A stretch of 64,000 nt of DNA, taken from assembly GCA_016630955.3 (NCBI GenBank), contig CM049986.1, forward strand, positions 1,984,001 through 2,048,000, written 5' to 3'. The DNA comes from Didymella arachidicola. Its lineage: Eukaryota; Ascomycota; Dothideomycetes; Pleosporales; Didymellaceae. Under the pieces are notes generated by a model. It was given only the letters and a program-made list of their open reading frames with translations, was not told where the DNA came from and made no database searches. A program made the translations under genes and the position numbers. The first letter of the stretch is position 1, and each line of letters begins with the position of its first letter. Positions 1-12,862 of the stretch are shown here, one piece after another.

Positions 1-3000
1 CGAACTCGGCGAGAACACTGCGAATCTTCAAGCACTCCTCGAGGTAGTTGTCCTGGTTGGCGTCGATAAGCTGGATGTACTCTCCACGGTAGAAGATAAT
101 AGCATGGTTCTGGTTGTCAGACTTGCCGTCACCGAGAATGGGGTTACCGGAGAGCTGGACACGGAACTTAGGGCGGCGGAGACCGTTGTCCATAATCTCA
201 GAATGGCCATCGATCAAAGCAGAGTAGATACGGGGCTCCGCACCCTCTTCGAGAGGCGGCTCCTCATCCAGGTAGGCGATTTGCAGGTCAGGGTAGGCGC
301 GGAGAAGGAACTCGGTGTTCTCCATTTCTTCCTTAGAGAATTTGGCGTAACGCTGCATGGAAACGCAGATCTTGTACTTGCGCCTGGCCATGCGCTCAAG
401 CTCGCGTTCAAGCTTGTCAGAGTTGCCACCGAACATCTGCACGACCTCGGGGTTCTCAACACGGTAAAGAAGCTTGATTGCACGACTGTAGTTCATGAAA
501 CCAGAGATAGTGCGGTACAAAGTTTGAGAACGGAGCGAAGCCCAGATACGAGTTCGGAGCGTGTACTCGGGAGCGGCGGACTTGAAACCGATGCAGTAGA
601 AGGGGAGATCGTCGATCTTGCTCTTAGCGGTATCCTTCTCATTTTTCTCATCGTCACCGTTGAACTGAGAAGTCTCATCGGCGAGAATCTTGGTATCCTT
701 GACGAAGCAGTCCCACTCATGAGGGTGGAGCTGCTTGAGGTACTCAAGAAGTGTGACACGGGAATAAGGCTCATCCTCACGAATGATTTCACGAAGGGAA
801 AGAAGAATCTTCTCTCCGTAGTGAGGGATCATGACCGTGAAAGTAGGCATGTTGTCGACAGGCAGAGGCTCGGGGATAGGCGTTGACAGAGACTGGGCGA
901 AGAAAGAGATACGACGCTCGGCCTCACTCTGGGCAGGGAAGAATTCGGTCTTGAAGGAATGATCTTCCTGGGAGACGAAGAAGGTAGGGGCGCGAAGAGT
1001 GCGCTTGCCCTCCTGCTCAGATGGAACCTGATGGTACAGAAGCTTCTGGACGTGGTCGATGGCAAGGAGATGCTCGCGGTACATCGAGATGACCACAGCG
1101 TTCCAGATCTGTGAAATGAGGACCTTGGGCTTGTACTTGATCTCCATGTCCGTTGTGGCGAGGATTTTAGAGTAGATGCGTTTGGGCAGCCGAGAGAAAA
1201 TGTTCCTCCAGGGTGTCCAGATCGACACACCAAGGTAGAAAGAGCGAGAGACGGAGAACAACATGTTGGCGATGATGTACCATAGATAAGAATCCAAGAA
1301 GAAGAGGATCAGATCCATGAAGTACATGAGACCAAGCAAGATTCTAGGCTGGTACTGACAAAGAATATTGCCAAAGAGGTAGTCACCCAAGCAGTCAGGC
1401 TTCTTCATGTGCGACAATATACGGATAGGATCCTTGATCGACAATGTCAAGAAGAAGTAGGACTCAGCGAGCTTGGCGGCGAAGACGAGAACCCAGAGAC
1501 CGTAAGACATCCACATGTCGTTGCCCTTGAGACGGGGGTAGCTGGCAGTGAAGGTTTGACTAGCGACGTACTTGCGCGAATTGCGAGTAAGGTAGCTGCC
1601 AAAGAGACCGCCGAGCGGCATGACTGAGAAGAAGATGTAGGTAATGAAAGCAATGGTCAGCTGAACACCGCCCAGAACGTTGGCAATGGTGCCTTCCTGA
1701 CTAATAGCGAAGATGTAGACACTAGGTGCGACGTTCAATGCGAATACCGCGAGCAGGAACAGAAGACGTTTGGTCAGATGCTGAGCACCAGCCCACCTGC
1801 GAGGGACATAAGACCACTCGAGGCAGGTTGCGACGATTTGAACCAAAGCGGCAATAGCTCCACCAAGCGCGATAGCGGACAAAGTTGCGGCCTTTTTCGG
1901 TCGGTTGTCCTTCTGTTGCTGGTAATTCTTAGTGTAGACGGGTTGGGAGTTGTAGACGGTGTAGAACCAAAAGGCTGACAAGTGGATGACCCAGATACGG
2001 TTGAAGTTGACGATCATGTGGAACCACGAGCGTCGCTCGTAGTATGTCTTGAAGAAGACCTTCTTCCACACTACATCCTTCAACTTCGCAAAGCGATCAG
2101 CAGGGGGAAGATCGACCATGCGAGACTTGTCTTCGAACACAATGCGTTCAAGACCCTCGGGGTACCAGAAGAGCTGGTTCATGTCGTCGTAACCGATAAT
2201 CGAAGCGTGATCGCGCTCACGACGGATGTACTTGCCATCCTGGATCTCGTAACCCTGGTCGCGGCAGTATTGGTACAGCGGCGTGACGATATCGTTCAGA
2301 TATGTGAACTCTGGAGTAGGCTCAGTCTGAGCCTGTCCAGCGGGCGAGTTGAGGTAGTCATCTGCGCACTTGAAAATGAAGCAGAGCAACTCCGGCATGA
2401 AGCGAACTTGGTTGGCCTCACCCCAGCAGAGAAGGTAGAGGGCAACCTGGCGAACGCGGTCGTGCTGCGACATGCGGTTCATTCTTGTCTTCCAGCGGTA
2501 CTCGGCAGCCTCGAGACTGTTGTCGCCCTCATACGCCTCGAGGGTCTCAGCCTCGTTGCCAGGGTTCTCGCCGGCCTTCTTCTTCGCCGCCTTGCGAGCC
2601 TTGCGCGTCCTACGGCTGGCCTTTCCCAGGTTCATGTTGGCGAAACCAACGGCATCGTCGAGATCAAGGTGGGCGGCAAAGTACCACCTGCGGTAGTTGG
2701 CATTCTCTCCACCGATGTAATCGGCGTGCAGAGACAAAAGAGCCTGGTTGGGCGACATGCGAGAGGCACGAGAATCGAGGAGAGTCATGAAGTGGTCATA
2801 CATGTTCCTCATGCTGTCACGCTGGAATCCAAACTTGGCAGTGAGGTCCATAAAGATGTCCTCAATCTCCTCCTTTGTGCAGGGGATCTGGGCCTCGGTA
2901 GTCCAAGCTGGGTAGGGCTCACGCGAACGCTGACCGGCAGGAAGGGCGTTCGAGTAGTCCATGCCATAGATCGGTGTAGACGCACCAGATGAGCGGTTGC

Positions 3001-3603
3001 CACCGTACGAGACCTGTGAGGAAGGAGGGCGGTAGCCGCGCTGGCCATCACCGCCATTATAGCTGTTGTACCTTTCGTCGCCACGACCGTAGTAGTCCAT
3101 ATCGGTCGCGCGGGCCATGTCAGACCTCATTGTGAAGTCACTGAAGGTTTCAGAGTCCTCCTCGGAGTCGTGCTGGCGGCGTCTGGGTTGACCACCCTGG
3201 GCATTCTGTGCGTAGCCATCTTGGGCGCCACCCTGATCGTAGTACTGATCGTTGTAGTATTCATCCTGGTAACCTTGTTGCTGGCCGTGGTGGTCATCGT
3301 AGTAGCCACCGCCGTTCTGTTGGTACTGGCCACCCTGATGGCCGCCCTGTTGGCCGTCATAATAAGCTCTGCGGTCATGTTAGCCTGTGTCGTAATTGCA
3401 AGTGAGAGTGGTAAAACGCACTGCTCGTCATAGTAGGCATCGTTGCCGTTCTGCTGGTAGTGGCCCTGCTGGCCACGGGCATCGTCGTGGTACTGGCTGT
3501 ACTGCTGGTCGTCGTGATAGTACGAGTCCTGGCCGTGAGGCTGGGCCTGGCCCTGATGGCCGTAGCCATCGTCATACTGGCCTCCCTGCGGATGTCCGGA
3601 CAT
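1..3603 (-). CDS. FKS1: 1,3-beta-glucan synthase catalytic subunit, N-terminal two thirds
   Basis: This is the plasma-membrane enzyme that polymerises UDP-glucose into cell-wall 1,3-beta-glucan. The start codon is at 3603; exon 1 (3603-3422) joins exon 2 (3368 to the window edge) across a 53-nt intron (3421-3369), with the split codon giving a Gln. About 1,183 residues are visible; family members are about 1,900, so the rest, with most of the catalytic domain, lies off the left edge. The N-terminus is rich in Gly, Gln, Tyr and Asp, starting MSGHPQGGQYDDGYG, as in filamentous fungal Fks1. Next come the conserved FKS1 domain 1 (from about 2900 downward, EPYPAWTTEAQIPCT) and a run of membrane segments. 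The echinocandin 'hot spot 1' reads FLTLSIKDP (about 1427-1453) with its usual Ser. The edge falls inside the glucan-synthase domain. The family call is certain; exact intron use is inferred. Confidence 0.95.
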
Positions 3604-6600
3604 CGTGCGGGAAGATTAGAGTTGAGATGTAGAAACTGTGTGGAGCTGTCAACAAAGTGTCGTCGCGCGGACCGCGGGGCTCCGTCTGAAACACGGTGTG
3701 TCGCAGGCGAGACCAAGGGGCGTGCGTACCTCAAACAATGGGCATTAGAGGCGGCAACGTCGAATTGATCGTATTAAAATTGCAGCCGCGTAGGTCGATG
3801 GCTAAATGCTGCGACAATGCGCGAGCGTGGTGCGGTCAGCGAGTGTTGGCGCCGGAGCGAGGGATGGTGGTGAGCGAGGGTGGGTCGGAGCTTGATTGCC
3901 CTAAGAACGGAATCGAGAAGGTGCACAGCCTGCGCTGACAACCTGTTTGCTGGGAAAGAGGCCGGGGGGCGTTGTTGTGGTTCTAACGAAAGTGAAGGCG
4001 CTGATGCAGCTGCAGTCCGCTGTCGTTGCCAGAGGAGACGCGCGGCGAATCGGCGCTTGCTTCTACTGCGGGGATTAGGTGGGTGGTAGCGGCTCCCCTC
4101 AAAAAACTGGGAAGAAGTTCCGCGGGACTATCAAACAACCCCAACGCAGAACGAGAGGCAGTGTGACAGGGCCTGAAGGGAAAAAGAGCAGCACCGCAAG
4201 AGTCTGAGAGGGAGCGAGCGAGCGTGAGGAATGCGAGAGCGCCGGTAAAAGCCCTTTTGAGGAGCTTCCCCTGAAAATGAGAGGCCCGCGCCAAGCTACT
4301 ACTGGTGTGCTAACGCCGTGAAAGGACTATGCATGGGTACCCTCGCAGCTCTTCACGCCTAGCAATTGCAGTAAATGCCGTTGCCACTTGGTATGATGAG
4401 GCCTCACACCGCGTGTACGACGGTGATATATCTACTACGTACGGTCTTGCACAAGCGACGCTGGTTTTGCTGCTCTTCTTCCCTTCGTGTCTAGCACTGC
4501 CCATGATCCATTCATCCATCCACCCACAGCAATGAGCGTGGCGGGAATGCTGGGGAAAACAGGTTCTAAAAAACAGTCGTGTTGGGATCCCCGATCGGCC
4601 GCAGTGCAAATCGTCTATCGACATACCCGAGCAAAACTCCATGTGGTTAACAGCTGCAGTTCAGACTGTCTCGCCAAACAACCCGGCATCCTCGTGGACG
4701 TTGATTCTCAGAGAACGCAGCATTGTTTTGCTGTGCTGGGGGGTGACTCTGAGCACTCCCTCGCCTTCTGTCTGGACATCATCATTCCACAGTCTGCACC
4801 GCCTGCCATGTACCCGCAACCACTGGCCGTCCACGTCACGACGCTGCAGCACTGCAGCAACCGTGCTCACGGCAAATGGGTCCGCTCGTTGATCAAACCG
4901 AGACCAGCACGACCAGCACTGGGATTGATCCTGCCAACCTGCCTGTTGCACCAGCGCGATAACGATAGGAGGGATCCTCCTATCTCCCTTGGCCAATGGC
5001 GCGTGGCGTTGTTCCCGCACGATCCCGGCTAACGGTGTGTCGCGGCACTAGAAGCAGGGAGGGGGGCCTGCCAGCCTGCACGATTCAGCGAACTGTTGAG
5101 GCTGCCAGCCTGCCGCCGGTTGAATACCAGACGCTGCATGCCCGCCCCCTTCCGCTGCACTTGCACGCTTGACAGGCTTGATTCGTGTTTGTCCTTGTTG
5201 ATGCCGCTGTCACCCTGAAAAGTGCAAGATTGCCTCCCCTGAGAGCTGCATGACGGTTGATTGAAGGTACCTCAAACGGTTTGCATGATGACGAAATTGC
5301 CAACGGCAGCGTGTACAATTCGGGAATGGGCCTGGGCCTCAGAGCTATATTAGACATGCTCCTGTTCCCACATGTCAAATTTGTGGTCCACGGCTGCGTT
5401 GCAAAGCGGACAGCTCGGGACACAAGCCTAATCTCGTCACCGGGACGGCTAGACGCGATCATGATTGCGTTGACAGAGCAATCTCATGCTTCGTCCGCCT
5501 CTGGTAGGCTCCTGGTGCAAAGCTAGCAGGAGTAGTACGTACAGCTGTACGTGGAGCTTCACAGTCGATTCTGTATAAAGAAGCAGGCGACATATTGTTG
5601 TCGAGCTATCCTTGTTGCCGCGCACCAGCGTCATCTGGTAGAACCGCAACGACCCATCAAATCGCCACCTCTAGGAGCATACTCGCTCAAAGTCGCCTTT
5701 CACAAGCACCATGTGGGCACACAGTATGCAGCCGGGCTGGTTGTGCTCCTCCGCAACCATCGTCGTCCAGTAATGCCGTGCATAGGGTCCTACGCTGTTG
5801 CAAGGCGAGAAGAGCTGGCTCAGTGTCGACCAGCACAAAGCGGCGCATGATTGGCTGCCTTATTGCTTCGCCACGCCCGTTTCAGCTCCATGCGTGCAGG
5901 TACCGGTGTATCCATGTGGTCTCAACCTCAGGCACTCCTCCGGCCGCCGTGTATCACTGCAACGAGACCGACTATAGCACGCATCCGTCGAAAACATCAC
6001 GCGCATGCCGAACGTGGCGTCGTTGGCATTGTCGTTTGTGTCGTTGCTGACAGCACGTGAGGATGCAGCCTCGAGTCAAAATTAGCATCATCGATCTGCA
6101 AAGTGCTGCAGTGGGGCACGGCGGCTGCGAGTGGAGATGCAGACGCGTATGCGTAATTTTCGCTGTACCTGCGTCTCAAGCGTCGTGCGCTCGTTGGCTG
6201 GCGTTTATTCTCATTGCATTTCCCACACAGTCCGTATGGACAAACTGCGTGCGCAGCGAAATGCCAGAACAGCATCAGGGCGCTTCTAGAATTCCGAGAC
6301 ACGCTTGACAGCGATCGCGGTGGAGTGCAGCGGAACTCGGGCCATGAGAGTCCAAAATTATGAAACTGGCCTAGCCTCAGGGGTCACCTTCGCCCTCGCT
6401 GATCGGGCTTGGGGAAGCTTGGTGACCTCTCACTTATTCACTCAGGCTGCTTCAGTGCTGTTTCCATTGCGAATTTCTGTTTTACCAGTCACTCTTTACA
6501 TCACATTTTTAAAGCTATTCTTGCATCCAGCTTCTTCGCTGCTGCGTCACGCTCATTCACCTAATTGCGCGCCTTCCAAACACCTTCTAGACGTGCCGTG

Positions 6601-6686
6601 ATCTCAAGACCTCGGCGCCCCAACACAAGCTCTGCCAACACCTACGACATTTCTTGGATATTTCTTCGGTCATATAGATCAACAGT
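3604..6686. other. Intergenic, divergent promoters of FKS1 and the GH72 gene
   Basis: About 3.1 kb between two divergently transcribed cell-wall genes. Open frames here are short, overlap one another on both strands and show no family motif, so I call no gene. The segments next to each start codon should hold the long leaders and promoters of the two genes. A pyrimidine-rich, ORF-poor stretch before 6687 fits a leader for the GH72 gene. Confidence 0.6.
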
Positions 6687-8346
6687 ATGCGGGGCCTCAT
6701 TGCTGCGACCGCGCTGCTTGCCGGTGTGCAGGCCGCCGTTGACCCCATTGTCATCAAGGTACGCCGTTCCACGACAGCGACAGGCGTTACGCAGGGTCCT
6801 AACCGTAGCGCAGGGCTCAAAGTTCTTCTACAAGAACAATGGCACCCAGTTCTTCATGAAGGGTGTTGCTTACCAGCAGGAAGTCAACTCGAATACCACA
6901 TCCACCAACTCTGATGACATCAACATCACCGACCCGCTCGCCGACAGCACGGCTTGCAAGCGCGACATCGAGTACCTCAAGAAGCTCAAGACCAATACCA
7001 TCCGTGTCTACGCTATCGACCCCAAGAAGGACCACAAGGACTGCATGACTGCGCTCGCGGATGCTGGTATCTACGTTGTTGCCGACCTGTCTGAGCCCGG
7101 CCTCTCTATCAATCGTGACGATGCCGAATGGACCACCACCCTTTACGAGCGCTACACCAGCGTTATTGACGACCTGATGCAGTATGACAATACTCTTGGT
7201 TTCTTTGCCGGTAACGAGGTTTCCAATCAACCTAACAACACTCTGGCTTCTGCGTTCGTCAAGGCTGCTGTCCGTGACAGCAAGGCATACATCAAGAGCA
7301 AGAACTACCGCGCTGTCGGTGTCGGCTACGCCACCAACGACGACGCTGACATCCGTGAGAACCTGGCCAACTACTTCGACTGCGGAAACGCCGAAGATGC
7401 CATCGACTTCTGGGGCTACAACATCTACTCGTGGTGCGGTGACTCCTCCTTCAAGGAGTCTGGCTTCGATGTTCGCACCAAGGAGTTCGAGAAGTACAAC
7501 GTTCCCGTCTTCTTTGCCGAATACGGTTGCAACACTCCCCGTCCCCGTCTCTTCACTGAGGTCGGCGCTCTTTACGGTGACGAGATGACTGGTGTCTGGT
7601 CTGGTGGCATTGTCTACATGTACTTTGAGGAGGCCAACGAGTTCGGTCTCGCCACTGTCAGCAACGGCAAGGTCACCACCAACAAGGACTTCGACAACCT
7701 CTCCAAGGAGATTGCCAAGGCTACTCCCAGCGGTGTTAAGATGGCCGACTACACCCCCACCAACACTGCCGCTGCTTCTTGCCCTAGCGTTAAGTCGGGC
7801 AAGTGGGAGGCTGAGTCTGACCCTCTCCCTCCTGTCGCCAACGCCCAGCTCTGCTCGTGCATGATGGACACTCTCAGCTGCACTGTCGCCGACAAGGCCA
7901 CCGAGGATGACTTCGGTGACATGTTTGGCTACATCTGCGGTCAGAAGGACGGCAAGTACTGCACTGGTATCAACCGCAACGTCACCGCTGGCGCCTACGG
8001 TTCATACGGCATGTGCTCTGCCAAGGAGCAGCTCGCCTTCGCTCTCAACGCCTACGTCAAGGACGTTCCCAACGGCTGCGCCTTTAAGGGCAAGGCTACC
8101 TCCAAGCAGGCTACCGCTACCCCCACCGCTTCTGGCTGCTCTAACCTCCTCAAGGAGGCTGGTGCCTCCGGCACTGGCTCCGTCACCTCTGCCCCCAAGG
8201 CCTCTGGCTCTGGTTCCTCTGGCTCCTCTGGCTCTTCCAACTCCACCGGCGCTGCTTCTGGCCTCAACGTCCCTGCCCTCGGCATGGGCCTGAGTGCCTA
8301 CATCTTCGGCGCTGTCGCCTCTGGCATGGCCATGATCCTCTTGTAA
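6687..8346 (+). CDS. GPI-anchored 1,3-beta-glucanosyltransferase, GH72 with X8/CBM43 module
   Basis: Cell-wall enzyme of the Gas/Gel/Phr family that cuts an internal 1,3-beta-glucan bond and transfers the new end to another chain, lengthening and branching glucan made by Fks1. Exon 1 is 6687-6758 and exon 2 is 6814-8346, with a 55-nt intron (6759-6813) carrying a CTAAC branch site; the protein has 534 residues. A signal peptide (about 1-16) is followed by the GH72 domain. The two catalytic glutamates are visible: Glu159 in GNEVSN and Glu260 in FFAEYGC. A Cys-rich X8 module lies at about 345-450. A Ser/Gly-rich stretch and a hydrophobic C-terminus ending GMAMILL give the GPI signal. The X8 module suggests the Gas1/Gel4-type subgroup. 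It lies divergent from FKS1, which acts in the same pathway. A longer in-frame open reading frame exists upstream, but only the 6687 start gives a signal peptide. Confidence 0.95.
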
Positions 8347-9239
8347 GCGGCATAGCTCGGTGTTGAAAACATGTTATTGCATTTGCGTGATCTGTGATAG
8401 AGTAAGCTGAACGGCGATATTCCCCTTTGTTTGTCAGCCCGGTGGAGACGTGGCTCCGAGTCGGGTGTAATTTTTCTTCCAATGCATACAGAAATGAAAA
8501 CAAAACATTGCAAAACCTTGCGTTGCGTCACACTGCCAATCGTGCATATGCCTGCCAGGTGTACCCGGTGCTTGCCCCTTCCGTGTTTGAGGCCTCCACC
8601 AGAGCATCCTTTCCCCGTCTTACACGCAGACTCCTGCGCGTCTCTCAGGCCACCAGATCCCTCGCGAGATGCTCATCTAAACCTCGTTCGGCTGCCGCGT
8701 ACATCTCAGGCCTCCACACCCCCTCGCGGTGATGTTCGCGCCGCGCATAGAACGAGGCTGTGCACTTGGCGCGCACACGAGTACTATCGAGCACTATCGA
8801 ATGCCGGCCCGAATGGTCGGCGGCCATAAATAGATTCACGTTGACTGAGAGCCTTTGCGTGTTAATCGTGAACGTGGAGAACGGAGACACGAGGGTGGAG
8901 ATGATGGACACGATGGACGCAGGTGTGAGTGAAGAGTACGCGGCCTGAGGCTAATTTTGAGAAGCTCTGCGGTTGGGTAGGATAGCGGAACCTGGAAACT
9001 CTCCTTCGGGGGTTTGGGGGATGTTGCGTGCGTTGTAGAGTATCTAGGTTTTTTCTGGCAAGATAGGCGTGGAGACTGTCTGGAAAATCGTAACGAAAGC
9101 ATGCTGGAACATAAAGACTGTAGATGGACTGCGGTGAGTCCGAAAGTAAGTCAAGATCCGACATACACTACCTGTATAGCACAGTATAGCTAGCTTCATC
9201 AAAGCACAACGTTGTACATGAACATACACGCAAACGCAA
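8347..9239. other. Intergenic, 3' ends of two convergent genes
   Basis: About 0.9 kb between the 3' end of the GH72 gene and the 3' end of the FluG-like gene. I see no gene-like frame, repeat or RNA gene in it; it should contain both transcript ends. Confidence 0.55.
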
Positions 9240-12239
9240 TCAGTACCGCTCAATCAACCACTCTCTCCTCTCTACCTCGCTCATCTTGTTCAACATATCC
9301 TGCTCATAGTCCTTCATCGTCAGATAGCCTCTAACCACCTCTGAGCCCAGGGCTTCCTTCAGCTCGCCATCTGCCTTGAGCCTGGCAAACGCCTCGTCGA
9401 AAGACCTCGAGATCCCGTACTTTGCTCTTCCCTCGTCGTCAAGAGTAGAAGGATTCACAGGCAAGTCCAGCTCCCTGTATGCTTGCTCAACCTCAGGAGC
9501 AGGTTGCTGTGGTCTTTTACCTCCCTCCACGAGCCCCACGCTTCCATGCTCCGTCGCGCCGGCACCGGCCTGATCGTATGTCTGTGCAGGTGGCGCGGTA
9601 GCAGGAGCAGCAGAAAGGCCCAACATACCCGCGGCGATGATTCCAGACATGACGACATACATGTTCGCCAGTCCATCAAGACATCTAACTTCCCATCGCC
9701 CGTCTTCTACACGTCGCAACGGGCACTCGCGGTTCTGCGTGCCCCAGCTAACCCACGTACCGCCTGTCCACTGATTGTCGACGACTCGGCCGTAGCTCTG
9801 CGCGTCGGGCATCGTGAACGCGCACAAGGCGGGGATATGCTTCAAAACACCGCCGACGAAGAAGTCATGATCGCGGTTGGGCGGTTGCATTGAGACATGT
9901 GCGTGGGCTGCGCTGCCTGCACCCTTTTCGCCGAAGGGTTTGGGATACAGTGTTGCTCGCAGGCCGTGAAGGGCTGCGATCTGCGCAATGACTTGTCTTG
10001 TTTGGATGAGCGTGTCGATGGCGAGGAGCGGAGGAGCTGGCGGGAGGATGAATTCATATTGGCCGGGTCCGGATTCGGCATGGAATTGCTGCAGGTCGAT
10101 TCCCATATCTGAAAGGGATGTGGCTATCTCAGCGAGCATAGGTGTTTGAAGCCATTGGGTCGGTGTCAGAGTGGACCATGCGTGGACCGTTGTGACTCCC
10201 TCGTAGGTTGGTTGCCAGGGCTGAGAATTGAAAGGATTAAGTGGTTTGTCATGAGTGAGGAAAGTAACTTCGATCTCAAACCCGATCTGTAGGGTGGTAT
10301 TGTACTTGTATTGGAGCTCTGTGATGAGTGTTTCGAGGTTGTTGCGCAGACAAGCGGGCAGTGGGTGGCCGTCTTCGGAGCGCCAGTAGCTGAGAACTGT
10401 TGCAGCTTTGAGGGGATCCTTGCTGTGGGCTCGACGCAGCGAACGCAGGTCTGGTTGGATGTAAATTTGCCCTTTAGTATTGACGACGGGTGTCAACGTG
10501 TCGTTCTGCAATGTTCCCGTGTTGCCTTGGGATATTCCAATGCGTTCTCCTTCATAGATGATGCGTGTGAACTCCTTAATCGGCAGTATACGGACGCGAA
10601 TCGTTGCCATATAATCTAGCCATTGGATGTAGACAAACTTGAGGTCAGGGTTCTGTTGCATGAAGTCATTGAAGCGAGCTACATCGTAGAGTTGCGAAGT
10701 GACCCCTGACGGCGGTGGGATTGGAGGCGCGTCGTAGACACCGACGGATCGATTGCCAGGTGATGTCTGTGAACGAGAGCGCAGGTCGACGCTCCTGTGT
10801 GGTGGCGAAGGCATTGGTATGGGTACTAGCGGAGGCTGCGATTGTGACCGTGACTGTGGCGCCGAAGCACTCTTCGGGTTATACGTCAGCTGCTTGGGCG
10901 CTTCCCGTGGTATCTCGCTGAAAATTGGCTCGTAGCGTAATTTGTATAGTGTGTTTGAGTTGTTGAACAGGATATCCTTTGTCATACCGACCGCTTGGCG
11001 AACCGTAAGGTCTGTCTTCTCGACATATTCGGTTAGGAGCTGTGCTTGTTAGTCAGGCCAATTGGGTCCATGTTCCATTTCATAACATACGTCAAGCCAG
11101 ACCTCTCGGAACTGCTTGTTGGCAAGCCAGAAGGTCTCCGGAAACCAGTGTCCATCGCTCGAGTAGAGAAGCTTACTGCCTGGCACTAATTCCAATGCCT
11201 GACGCAAGATAGCTCTTTGCCCATCTCGACTGACCATCGGAAACACCTCACCAATATCGAGGTAAACGTGCTTGTAGACTGTTGCCAAGTATCCAGCCTC
11301 ACGCGTATATGGATAGGCGGAATGGAGGATGACAAATGGAACGTTGGGGTAATTCTCAATGAGCGGCTGGAGAAATGCAGGATTCGACAGGCTGAGATCG
11401 ATGTCGTTGTCGCCCAGCCCAGTGTGCAACTGTAAAATCTTCGAGAAGTCGTCAGAACGCGCAAGGCCTTCAGATAGGATCTCAAGAGTCCTTAGCACCA
11501 AGTAATCATTGAGTGCCTTCCTCTCAATCCTGAAGCTGCGCTTACGAACGCAGCTCTTAACATAGCGCTCGAAAGGGTAGCCAACTGCTTTCGCCGCGCG
11601 CTCGTAGTCTTCTTCTATATCGAGTCCTGTCCTGTAGCAAATGACAGTCTTGAAACCGACGACATCCGAGTCGTCGATGGCCTCTTGAATCTTGCGCTCG
11701 AAATCATCCATGAAGGTTGTCCAGGTCTCAGTATAGAAGTGCGCTCGCCCAAGGTCATCTTCGTCTGCATCCTTCACGATGACTTCCATCAGACGTTCAG
11801 CGACAGTCTCGATACGCACGATGCGCTTGCTTGGCGCGTCTGTGTACCGGTCATGCCAGTCATACGGATGGACCTTCCCAGGTCCTGCGAGGCCGTCATC
11901 GATTAGCAGGGCTGTGACACCTTCGAAGCAGCGCTGATTGAGGCGATCCGCATCAGATTGAAGCCACTCTTCTCGTTGTTCAAGGATATCACTCCAGTTG
12001 GCATCGTCATCAAGCTGATAGAGCTCGCGCAACTGCCGCGCGGCTCTGAGGTGAGCAAGAGACTTGAAGGTGTCTCGCAGAGCTCGGCCCTGCGCCTCTG
12101 AGGTAATAGTCTCGAACGGGATTGTATCCGCATGTGTCGGCAGGATGAGGTTGTGGGCATGGTTGTCGATTATGGGGAAGTTGAGTGCGACATGGTGCAA
12201 CTGCTCGATGGATTCCAGTTGGGACGTAGGATGCTCCAT
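9240..12239 (-). CDS. fluG: FluG-type protein: amidohydrolase fused to glutamine-synthetase-like domain
   Basis: Two-domain protein with the FluG layout. Exon 1 (12239-11091) encodes an amidohydrolase-2 domain with metal-binding His27 and His29 in DNHAHN. Exon 2 (11039-9240) encodes a glutamine-synthetase type I-like catalytic domain, with GQYEF near residue 711 and HAHVSM about 60 residues later. The exons join in frame across a 51-nt intron (11090-11040) with donor GTATGT and branch CTGACTAAC; read unspliced, the two halves look like separate genes. The product is 982 residues, longer than the roughly 865 of A. nidulans FluG; part of the excess is a Ser/Pro/Gln-rich linker (about residues 430-470) between the domains. 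In Aspergillus nidulans FluG is needed for an extracellular signal that starts conidiation; the reaction is unproven. A metabolic role, such as gamma-glutamyl transfer, is equally possible here, since fungi carry several FluG-like paralogues. Confidence 0.88.
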
Positions 12240-12862
12240 CTCTGTCCTGATTCGTCACTCCTGAACGGATCTTTGGTCTTGTGCAGGTTCTTTTGACAAC
12301 TCGCTCGAGCTTCGCAGTGTCCACGTCGATTGACTATCGTGGCTCACTAGCAGCTCTTACGAGGCGGCATGCATACAAAGCAGGTCCCTAGACTGATGAC
12401 GTCGCTACCGCGGAAGGCCGGATGTCCTCTGTAGTCCTTGTCCTGCGGCAGAACTGTTTGCGCCCTTCTGGTTGCAAGATAATTCACTGTGATCTGAGTT
12501 CCACCGGTCGAAGAGTGGCTGAGATAAAGGGGCCATCCAATGATGTTTGGGCTGAGGTGGGGAACTGTAATGGAAGGCTAGCCATTTTAGTCAGCTGCTT
12601 CAACGTACAACTAGAAACAAGCGATAGACGTTTAGACAGAAAGCAAGCACATTGTAATTTACAATATCTCTGAGCACGGTACCGGCTATGGTGATCTCTG
12701 CAGCTGATTGCGACTTTCATCTCAATGCGAAGGGCCTTTCATGAACTAGCAACACGTGCATCGTATCATTTCGATCGTTTCTATATTAAGGGTATCTTGG
12801 TGCGTCGACTTTTCCAGTTTGCCGTAGAGATCCTCTGTGTTCGCAATCATAATTTTCCATGC
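12240..12862. other. Intergenic, promoter of the FluG-type gene
   Basis: About 0.6 kb between the FluG-type start codon and the 3' end of the next minus-strand gene. It should hold the FluG-type promoter and the terminator of the upstream gene. No further gene is seen. Confidence 0.5.

Noticed and set aside
104..886. 260-codon plus-strand frame
   Set aside because: Antisense shadow of the FKS1 gene, which has clear family motifs on the other strand.
1982..2992. 336-codon plus-strand frame
   Set aside because: Antisense shadow of FKS1.
4487..5032. 181-codon plus-strand frame
   Set aside because: No motif, irregular composition and overlapping frames on both strands; lies in a promoter region.
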